Shown here one piece after another: positions 21,430-26,512 of a stretch of DNA of 26,512 nucleotides. The notes under the pieces were generated by a model that did not search any database, had not been told where the DNA came from, and worked only from the letters and a program-made list of their open reading frames with translations. Origin of the DNA: a virus; IMG/VR virus record IMGVR_UViG_3300040801_003416, positions 1-26,512 of that record; one strand, given 5' to 3'. The stretch's first letter is position 1. Each line of letters opens with the position of its first letter. The position numbers and the translations under genes were made by a program.

Positions 21430-22881
21430 CTATTCCGACCAGGGCACGCTGGCGGTCCTCGTCGGAGAGTCGGAGCGTGTCGGCGAAGTCCGGCGCGTCG
21501 TCAAAGGTAGCTGCATCTGCCCCGGCCGGGGCGCTCGGGCGAAAGGGGCAGGCTCGGGGGCCACCTCCTCACGCCGATCGAAGCCGGGCGCCGTCTTCGC
21601 GATGGGCACGACGATCTCAGCGCCACCCTGCTCGGCGTCCCATGGCTCGAGGCCCGCGCTCGCGCGCAGCTCGTTGCGGCTGACCACGCCGCCGTCGACG
21701 TGGAGTTGCGTGATGACCGGCTCGGGCTCGCGCTCGAGCACGAAGCGCGGCTCGGGCATCGGCGGCATCTGGCCGCCGAAAAGTCGCGCGTTGATTTGGA
21801 GGGTCGGCGCGCAGAACTGGTGCCGCACGGTCTCGGCGAGGCGCTTGGCGCTCGCGATGAGACGCGGCGTGATCGTGACGTCGTCCTGGCTGTCGGCGAC
21901 CGCGCGGCTCCCGTTGCCGCCCGTCGAGGACCCCTCGACGTTGACAGTGCTTCCGAGGATAGCCTTCGAGCACTCGTCCTCGTAGTGCCGGATCGCGGCG
22001 TTCCATTCGTCGGCGCCCGACGTCGACGCCTTGAGCAGCTCGATCCCCTGGCCCCCTTCGAGGACGATCGCGCCGTTGGCGCTGAGGTCTTCGAGCGCGG
22101 AGAGGAAGGCGGCCCGCGCCTCCTCGTGAGCGCTTGCGACGCTCGACCCGACCACGATGGGCGAGGCGAGCCGTTCGAGGGCTTGCTGCCGGAAGTTGAT
22201 CGCCCACTTCTTGAAGAGCCAGGACCAGGCGCACGCGAGGAGCACGCCGGCCAGCTGCGGGGGCAGGCCCACGCCGCCGGGAACGTGGATCATCCAAGCG
22301 TTGGGCTCGTCGTCGGTGCGGAGCCATTCGTAGCCGAGGCCGACGCCGGTCTCCCACGTTCGCACCTCGACCGACCAGTCCGACGCGAATCGAACGTCAC
22401 GCGGCTGGACCCGGTGCTGCTGGGTGCTGAGCCACGCCGTGCCGTACTCGGTGCGGACCGGGTTCCAGTCGTGCTCGACGACGCCGGCAAAGACGCCCTC
22501 GCCGTGGAGCAGGTGCTCCAGGGTGCGCTCGCTACCGCGGACGCGCGCCCAGGCGTCGGCGCAAAAGTCGGCGGCGCGCTGCGCGAGCTCGCTGTCGTCG
22601 GCGGGCTCGAAGCGCAGGTCCGAGGCGATGACGCCGCGGATGTAGGTCTCGTAAACGCTGCGGATGTGCGGGTCTTCCCGCAGCATCGTCTCGGCGACGT
22701 CGGCCCAATCCTCGAGGTGCCCGCGCTCCGCGTCGCTGATGATGCCCGCGAGCCGGCCCGGCGTGAGGCCGACCACCGACTGCCGTACCCATCGGCCGAT
22801 CGGGCGCGGCTGGGCCAGTCGCTCGGTGGGCACCTTGGCGCCGCTGGATCCGCTTCGGAGGGTGCGTGTGGAGCCGGACAT
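21430..22881 (-). CDS. Mu gp29-like portal protein (DUF935), 0-frame product
   Basis: The 483-residue product matches the Mu gp29/DUF935 portal family: the opening IGRWVRQSVVGLTPGRLAGI, ILREDPHIRSV-type helix, the core WSWLFKKWAINFRQQALERL followed by ASPIVVGSS, and the C-terminal PWDAEQGGAEIVVPIAKTAP. Portals form the dodecameric channel through which DNA is packed and ejected. The last 36 codons of this frame (after residue 447) are Arg/Thr/Ser/Pro-rich and unlike the family, while the expected C-terminal domain continues in the -1 frame. So this product ends in a short non-homologous tail unless ribosomes shift at 21541-21547. ATG 22881 lies nine bases after the terminase stop. Confidence 0.88.
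   Translation of the reverse strand: MSGSTRTLRSGSSGAKVPTERLAQPRPIGRWVRQSVVGLTPGRLAGIISDAERGHLEDWADVAETMLREDPHIRSVYETYIRGVIASDLRFEPADDSELAQRAADFCADAWARVRGSERTLEHLLHGEGVFAGVVEHDWNPVRTEYGTAWLSTQQHRVQPRDVRFASDWSVEVRTWETGVGLGYEWLRTDDEPNAWMIHVPGGVGLPPQLAGVLLACAWSWLFKKWAINFRQQALERLASPIVVGSSVASAHEEARAAFLSALEDLSANGAIVLEGGQGIELLKASTSGADEWNAAIRHYEDECSKAILGSTVNVEGSSTGGNGSRAVADSQDDVTITPRLIASAKRLAETVRHQFCAPTLQINARLFGGQMPPMPEPRFVLEREPEPVITQLHVDGGVVSRNELRASAGLEPWDAEQGGAEIVVPIAKTAPGFDRREEVAPEPAPFARAPRPGQMQLPLTTRRTSPTRSDSPTRTASVPWSE
21519..21547 (-). promoter_or_regulatory. Candidate -1 frameshift signal, portal to gpF
   Basis: On the minus strand the portal codons read GCC CCT TTC, containing the canonical X XXY YYZ heptamer C CCT TTC at 21547-21541. 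Eight bases downstream is the perfect 14-base palindrome GCCCCGGCCGGGGC (21532-21519), able to form a five-pair GC hairpin. Slippery heptamer, spacer of 8 and stable hairpin are the standard elements of bacterial -1 frameshifting. The shift joins portal residue 447 to an open frame of 335 codons. A sequencing or assembly error in the C-rich run is the main alternative. Confidence 0.68.
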
Positions 22882-22890
22882 GGTGGTCGG

Positions 22891-24357
22891 TCAGCGAGAG
22901 AGCCACTTGCCGCGGCCGCCTCGCTGGGGCTGCCGTCGTGGGGGAGCGAAGACGCGGGCGCCGCCGGTCAGGGGAACGCCGGTACCCTTGGGGAGCCCAT
23001 CGAATGCCGACGCGAGCGCGTCGACCTGGTCGTCGTGGCGGTCGCCGACGCCGGTGAACGCCTCGACCTCCTCGCGGAAGGCTTTCGACCAAGGCGCGTC
23101 GAAGGGGACGAGCACCTCGCCCGCGTTCCATCGGGCAGCGACGGGCAGCGCGCGCTGAAACTTGTCGGTCGTGGCGGGCACGACTTGGATTGGCAGGCCA
23201 TCGGCCTTGAAGAAGTCCGCTGAGCCCTTCTCGGTGCCGGCTGCGTGCCAGCGCGGAGTGACGTTGTATCGGTCGCGAAGGTCGGTGAGGACGCTTCGGA
23301 ACTCGGGGGCCTCGACGCGAAGGCGCCGGGCATCGACCACGTAGACCTTGCCGCCCGCCTCGCGGAGGACAACGGCCGTGCTGTAGTCGCTGTGCGCGGT
23401 CTTGGCCGAGTACGCGAGGTCAACGCCGATGCTGACGCGCCCGGTCTCGGGGATGTCGGCGAGGCGGCAGGTGGTCGCCACCTCGAAAAGCGAGCCGCCC
23501 TTGGGGATGGGCGAGCCCATGTACATGGACGCCCACTCGTATTCGGTGCGCTGCTGGCGCTTCTCGCGGAGCCACTCGAGCGGCCGGCCCTCGGGCCACA
23601 GCGCGCGCTCGGTGCCGTCGTCGTCGAGGGCGATGGCCGGAAGGTTGATGACCCGCCACTTGCCGGGCTGCTCCTTGACCAGGCGCCCGCTAAGGTCGTC
23701 GACGTGCCACCGGGTGGCGATGACGATCTGCGATGCCTGCGGGTGGCAGCGGGTGTCGACGACGTCCTGATAGAACGACCACGCGGTCTCTCGGGCCGTG
23801 GGGCTCTCGGCCTCCTTGCGGTCCTTGAACGGGTCGTCAATGACGGCGATCCCGCTGACCGGGTCACCGGTGAGCTGGCCGCCGATGGACGTCCAGGCGA
23901 TGGAGCCGCCTTGCGGGGTGGCCCAGAAGTCGAGGGTGTCGCGGTCGAGCTCGACGCCCGCGGCGCGTGCGATGGGCAGCGCCTTGCGCGACTGCTTCTC
24001 GCTGAGCTTCTGCCCGTAGGTGACGTAGGCGTGGTTCAGGTAGGGGTAACGGCCGAGGAGCCGCACGAGCCACGAGAAGGTCAGGGTGCTCTTGCCGTGC
24101 TGCGGCGGCACCGAGAGGATGATGAAGACGGGGTTGCGCGCCGGGTCGCGGAGCGCGTGCTCGGCATCGGCGAATGCGCCGATCACCTCCTCGAGCCAGT
24201 AAGGGTGAACGAATCGCCCGTGCGTCGTGGCCGGGATGAACTCGGCGAGACTCTTAGTGCAGAGGGTGGGCGTCCTCGGCGTCGTCGTCGTCAGCCTCGC
24301 CGCTCGCTCCGAAATCCAAGCCGGCGACGGTAGCCAGGGCTGAGAGGAGGTCGGCAT
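22891..24357 (-). CDS. Terminase large subunit
   Basis: The 488-residue protein is the packaging motor ATPase and nuclease. Walker A is LSVPPQHGKST at 81-91, Walker B AVIDDP at 171-176, the coupling motif IATRWHVDD at 213-221, and the RNase H-like nuclease has GVDLAYS with Asp313 and the C-terminal HDDQVDALA with Asp442, Asp443 and Asp446. It acts at the portal in the cytoplasm, cutting and translocating concatemeric DNA with the small subunit. The only usable start codon is ATG 24357, which overlaps the small subunit gene by 104 bases, far more than any other pair here; the first 34 residues are low-complexity and the family match begins near SLAEFIPATTHGRF, so the exact start is uncertain. 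Confidence 0.92.
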   Translation of the reverse strand: MPTSSQPWLPSPAWISERAARLTTTTPRTPTLCTKSLAEFIPATTHGRFVHPYWLEEVIGAFADAEHALRDPARNPVFIILSVPPQHGKSTLTFSWLVRLLGRYPYLNHAYVTYGQKLSEKQSRKALPIARAAGVELDRDTLDFWATPQGGSIAWTSIGGQLTGDPVSGIAVIDDPFKDRKEAESPTARETAWSFYQDVVDTRCHPQASQIVIATRWHVDDLSGRLVKEQPGKWRVINLPAIALDDDGTERALWPEGRPLEWLREKRQQRTEYEWASMYMGSPIPKGGSLFEVATTCRLADIPETGRVSIGVDLAYSAKTAHSDYSTAVVLREAGGKVYVVDARRLRVEAPEFRSVLTDLRDRYNVTPRWHAAGTEKGSADFFKADGLPIQVVPATTDKFQRALPVAARWNAGEVLVPFDAPWSKAFREEVEAFTGVGDRHDDQVDALASAFDGLPKGTGVPLTGGARVFAPPRRQPQRGGRGKWLSR

Positions 24358-24769
24358 ACGATTGACGGGGCATGTGGGGCTCGACCTGGCTCAGCAGCGT
24401 CTCGACGGCGCCCTGGATGCGGACGTTGACGGCCTCGCCGTACTCGTCCCGGCAGAGCGTGCCGAGGATCCACTTGTGCAGGTGGAGCCAGTCTTTGCTG
24501 CTGAGGTCCTCGGGCTTGGCCGCGGCCGAGCTGTAGACGGCGCGCTCCGAGGTCGCGATGCGCTTGGCGCGCTCCACCTCGGCCACACGCGCGAGGCGTG
24601 CCAGGGGCGTGTCCTCGCCCGCTTCGAGGTCTTCGAGGCCCTTCGCCTTCCAGCGGTACGCGGTCCGGCGCGAGACGCCGAGGAGACCCATGGCGCGCTC
24701 GAATCCGGCGCCGGCCTTGAGTGCCGCCTCAACCTTCTCGATGTCGAGGTCGCTGATTTCAATGGCCAT
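24254..24769 (-). CDS. Terminase small subunit
   Basis: A 171-residue protein starts at ATG 24769 (MAIEISDLDIEKVEAALKAG). The N-terminus carries a helix-turn-helix (AMGLLGVSRRTAYRWKAKGL, residues about 26-45) as in terminase small subunits that bind the packaging site, followed by a long helical middle for oligomerisation, including SSKDWLHLHKWILGTLCRDE, and an acidic C-terminal tail (GEADDDDAEDAH). It directly precedes the large subunit and works with it in recognising phage DNA. No ribosome site is obvious. Longer readings of the frame upstream are Arg-rich and non-coding. Confidence 0.85.
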   Translation of the reverse strand: MAIEISDLDIEKVEAALKAGAGFERAMGLLGVSRRTAYRWKAKGLEDLEAGEDTPLARLARVAEVERAKRIATSERAVYSSAAAKPEDLSSKDWLHLHKWILGTLCRDEYGEAVNVRIQGAVETLLSQVEPHMPRQSYADLLSALATVAGLDFGASGEADDDDAEDAHPLH

Positions 24770-24805
24770 GGGAAATGGAGCGCGCGGGTCGGGTCGAACG
24801 CCGCT

Positions 24806-24824
24806 CGGCGGGTGGACCCCGCCG
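24806..24824 (-). other. Perfect hairpin between mom-like and terminase genes
   Basis: The 64-base gap contains CGGCGGG and CCCGCCG around a five-base loop, nine bases past the mom-like stop codon. A U run is missing, so it may be an inefficient terminator, a 3' mRNA stabiliser or a processing site separating modification and packaging genes. It is also possible, but untested, that a packaging (pac) site lies here. Confidence 0.5.
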
Positions 24825-24833
24825 GCCTGCCAC

Positions 24834-25520
24834 TCAGGCGCGCGCGGATGGACGCTGTCCGCGATACATGCGGACTTCGTCGGGGATCTGGTCGTACGGA
24901 ATGATCGGCACAGTAAGGCGCTCGCGGACGCCATCATGGAGCGGCTTGATGTAGCGAAGCTGGTAGCCCGCCAGCGGCTCAAACCCCGCGGCCCGCATGC
25001 TGCGTCTGGTGCCGTCGATGGCATACCGATTTTGCAGCTGCGGCGAGGACGCAACGCCGACGTTGCTCACCACCGCGCCATCCGGCGCGCGCCAAAGCGT
25101 CGAGTTCTTGCGAATGCTCGTGAGCCAAAATCCGGCCGCTCGATAGATGGTTCCATCGCCACACTGGGTGGCGTCCGAGTACGACACCACCCACTGGACG
25201 TGTGGATACCGCCGAGCGATCTCTCGAAGCGCGTAGGCGATGGCACGCGACTCGCTATTGCGTGGCAACTCATCAGAGAAGGCAAGCCGATTTAGCTCCA
25301 AGTACCCATCCCACGACGTACCTTCCACGAGGGTCAGGGTCTTGCGCGTGTCGATGGCCGGCCCGAAGGCCATCGCGCCGAGCAGTCGTCCGCCAAGCGT
25401 CACACCCAGGTGTAGCCGGCTCTTGCTGTAGGCCTTGCCGGAGTAGTGCCATCGTCGGATGGCCGCTGCGGACTGCTGGCCCGTGATCGGCACGACCCGG
25501 ATATCACGAGCCGATGCCAA
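24834..25520 (-). CDS. mom: Mom-like DNA adenine hypermodification enzyme
   Basis: The product (228 residues from the start chosen) matches phage Mu Mom along its length: RRWHYSGKAY, SRLHLGV, MAFGPAID..K, LVEGT.W, LELNRLAFSDELPRNSESRA, then SYSDATQCGDGTIYRAAGF and LRYIKPLHDGVRERLTVP. Mom is a GNAT-fold enzyme that converts adenine in phage DNA to a carbamoylmethyl derivative, protecting it from many restriction enzymes. Residues I recall as functionally important in Mu Mom (Tyr49, Arg101, Asp139, Tyr149) fall at Tyr26, Arg78, Asp116 and Tyr126 here with identical spacing. TTG 25520 is preferred because AGAGG lies four bases upstream; GTG 25532, GTG 25493 and ATG 25568 are alternatives. The start overlaps the ParB-like gene by 17 bases. 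Confidence 0.9.
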   Translation of the reverse strand: MASARDIRVVPITGQQSAAAIRRWHYSGKAYSKSRLHLGVTLGGRLLGAMAFGPAIDTRKTLTLVEGTSWDGYLELNRLAFSDELPRNSESRAIAYALREIARRYPHVQWVVSYSDATQCGDGTIYRAAGFWLTSIRKNSTLWRAPDGAVVSNVGVASSPQLQNRYAIDGTRRSMRAAGFEPLAGYQLRYIKPLHDGVRERLTVPIIPYDQIPDEVRMYRGQRPSARA

Positions 25521-26130
25521 GACACCTCTCACAGATCGCGACCAGCGCCAGGCTCCGACGACGGCCATCTTCGCCCGACACGTCCACCGATCCAATCGCT
25601 CGCTCCACGAGCGCGCGTTGCTCAGCGTTGAGATAGAATGCGACCTGTCCCATCTCGGGCTCGTCGCCATCGGGTAGGCTCGGCCACTCGGCGCCCTTAT
25701 CCAGCGGCCCGAAGTCCGGCACCGCATCGGCGAGCGCCCCGAGCGCCTCGCTGTCCCAGCCGGCGAGCTCGGCATCCTCGAGCCCGAAGTCGCTAAGCGC
25801 CTCGGCGAGCATCGGCTCGTCCCACGGCGTCAGCTCGGTCTGTCGGTTGTCGGCGAGCGCCAGCAGGTGGGCCTCGCGGTCACCGAGATCCATGAAGCGC
25901 ACGGGTACCTTGGTTAGCCCGAGTTTCTGCGCGGCCTTCCACCGCGTGTGCCCGGCGATGATCTCGCCGTCCTCGCGCCGGGCCACGATGGGCGCGGCGA
26001 AGCCGAATCGCTCGATGCTCTTGGCGACAGCCTCAACGGGCTTGCCGTCGTTGCGGCGCGGGTTGCCGGGCCACGGCTTGAGCGTGTCGGGGCTCACCCA
26101 CTCGGCGGGGGCGTCGGCCTTCTTGCTCAC
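25504..26130 (-). CDS. ParB-like domain protein
   Basis: The 208-residue protein starts at a GTG (26130-26128) overlapping the zinc-ribbon TGA by four bases. Residues 10-100 match the ParB/sulfiredoxin-like domain: NPRRND, a helix KPVEAVAKSIERFGF, PIVARREDGEIIAG, GHTRWKAAQKLG (60-71), VPVRFMDL and ALADNRQTE. The R64 within GHTRW corresponds to the catalytic or nucleotide-binding Arg of the ParB box. Phage proteins of this type often lie beside DNA methyltransferases and may bind DNA or CTP; here the partner is Mom. The C-terminal 100 residues are acidic and unassigned. The gene's 3' end overlaps the mom-like start, so the two are translationally coupled. Confidence 0.85.
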   Translation of the reverse strand: MSKKADAPAEWVSPDTLKPWPGNPRRNDGKPVEAVAKSIERFGFAAPIVARREDGEIIAGHTRWKAAQKLGLTKVPVRFMDLGDREAHLLALADNRQTELTPWDEPMLAEALSDFGLEDAELAGWDSEALGALADAVPDFGPLDKGAEWPSLPDGDEPEMGQVAFYLNAEQRALVERAIGSVDVSGEDGRRRSLALVAICERCLGIGS

Positions 26131-26285
26131 CGCTCGACCTCGACGCGCAGCCGCTCGAGCTCCTGCACGCCCTCCCGCTCGGCGTCGCGGCGGAAGTCCT
26201 GATACGCGAGCCAGCACTCGGGGCAGAGCACCACGTCAGCGCGGGCGCGGTCGTTGTCGCAGCCGTCGGTTTCGCAGCGCTTCAT
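26127..26285 (-). CDS. Small four-cysteine zinc-ribbon-like protein, 52 aa
   Basis: A 52-residue protein starts at ATG 26285 (overlapping the TGA of the 59-aa gene by four bases). Four cysteines in a CETDGC ... CPEC arrangement (residues 4, 9, 22 and 25) make a zinc-binding site likely; the rest is a charged helix (AYQDFRRDAEREGVQELERL). Zinc-ribbon proteins of this size often bind RNA or DNA. In Mu the small zinc-finger protein Com activates translation of mom mRNA and is encoded directly before mom; this gene is two genes upstream of the mom-like gene, so a Com-like role is a possible but unproven idea, as the cysteine spacing differs. Confidence 0.7.
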   Translation of the reverse strand: MKRCETDGCDNDRARADVVLCPECWLAYQDFRRDAEREGVQELERLRVEVER

Positions 26286-26461
26286 GCTTCGGCCCACTGG
26301 AGATCGCGCGCCTCGTGCCACCAAATGAGCGCGGCGCGCTCGCCGGCCGTCAGGCTGACGACACAGCGGTCGCCGTTCGCCTCGCGCCAGCCCCACCGCA
26401 CGCGCTCGTGTAGCGCGTCCAGGTCGAGGGCGCGCTGAGTCGCGTCGAAGGTGGTGAGCAT
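26282..26461 (-). CDS. Hypothetical protein, 59 aa
   Basis: A 59-residue protein starts at ATG 26461, 12 bases after the tRNA CCA end, and ends in a TGA overlapping the next ATG (ATGA). It reads as a mix of helices with many Trp and Arg residues: MLTTFDATQRALDLDALHER, then VRWGWREANGDRCVVSLTAG and ERAALIWWHEARDLQWAEA. The composition and the clean overlap with the zinc-ribbon gene support it, although it has no ribosome site. I do not recognise a family. Confidence 0.62.
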   Translation of the reverse strand: MLTTFDATQRALDLDALHERVRWGWREANGDRCVVSLTAGERAALIWWHEARDLQWAEA

Positions 26462-26473
26462 GGCGTGCGTGAT

Positions 26474-26512
26474 TGGCTGTGGGGGCAGGTCTCGAACCTG
26501 CGACCGGGCGAG
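26474..26512 (-). tRNA. tRNA 3' end, cut by the window edge
   Basis: On the minus strand the sequence has a perfect T arm, GCAGG-TTCGAGA-CCTGC (26501-26485), then the 3' half of an acceptor stem CCCCACA, a G discriminator and an encoded CCA. The 5' half including the anticodon is outside the window. A partner starting TGTGGGG, with U1-A72 and G73, would fit tRNA-Gln or another G73 tRNA; the identity cannot be settled. It is either a phage tRNA gene or a host tRNA at an integration site. Confidence 0.8.

Noticed and set aside
21379-21430. Reading the gpF-like gene as an independent gene with ordinary start only
   Set aside because: Not fully rejected, but the open, protein-like -1 frame upstream of ATG 21379 without any start codon makes an independent start an incomplete explanation.
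21700-23223. Long plus-strand open frame opposite portal and terminase
   Set aside because: Same shadow pattern; the minus strand has full portal and terminase motifs.
26127-26285. Calling the zinc-ribbon-like protein Com
   Set aside because: Cysteine spacing differs from that of Mu Com as I recall it and the gene is separated from mom by the ParB-like gene; retained only as a hypothesis.
1-26512. CRISPR arrays, rRNA, insertion sequences, integrase or transposase
   Set aside because: No regular repeats with spacers, no rRNA-like conserved stretches and no recognisable recombinase motifs were seen on either strand.

Overview
This window is almost entirely the late (packaging and virion) region of a tailed phage or prophage from a high-GC bacterium. 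Apart from one small plus-strand gene, all protein genes lie on the minus strand and are packed end to end, mostly with 1- or 4-base stop/start overlaps, so the biological reading order runs from base 26512 down to base 1. GC-rich third positions run throughout. The two lipoprotein genes, one of them cysteine-rich, recall those of Myxococcota and similar Gram-negatives, but that host guess is weak. I saw no integrase, transposase, repressor or replication gene, so lifestyle cannot be decided here.

Reading order. (1) 26512-24834, DNA-modification/accessory module: the 3' end of a tRNA with encoded CCA, a 59-aa protein, a 52-aa four-cysteine zinc-ribbon-like protein, a ParB-like domain protein, and a clear homologue of phage Mu Mom, the adenine hypermodification enzyme. 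(2) 24769-16636, packaging and head: small and large terminase, a Mu gp29-like (DUF935) portal whose C-terminal domain has moved into the -1 frame together with a Mu gpF-like minor head protein, a hypothetical protein, a Mu gpI-like protease with a nested in-frame scaffold, a decoration-type protein, a Mu gpT-like major capsid protein and a hypothetical protein. (3) 16589-10141, connector and tail: an intrinsic terminator, a gp36/DUF1320-like protein, a gpG-like virion morphogenesis protein, a probable tail terminator, the tail tube, the G/GT tail assembly chaperone with its own -1 frameshift, a tape measure and a probable distal tail protein. (4) 9863-10144 on the plus strand: a cysteine-rich lipoprotein moron. 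(5) 9821-4266: tail hub and tip proteins, including a LamG-like one. (6) 4266-1: a chain of small overlapping genes with an HExxH lipoprotein, holin-like and other membrane proteins, a metallophosphoesterase and a membrane gene cut by the window edge.

Together the genes describe a Mu-type capsid joined to a long, flexible, non-contractile (siphovirus-type) tail, with a Mu-type Mom DNA modification gene placed directly upstream of the terminase genes rather than at the far end of the genome as in Mu. The strongest leads are the Mom cassette, two candidate programmed -1 frameshifts (one joining portal to minor head protein, which is unusual), the UUCG-capped terminator immediately before a start codon, and the opposite-strand lipoprotein. 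No stretch of more than about 90 bases lacks a gene; most of the larger gaps contain a perfect GC-rich hairpin.
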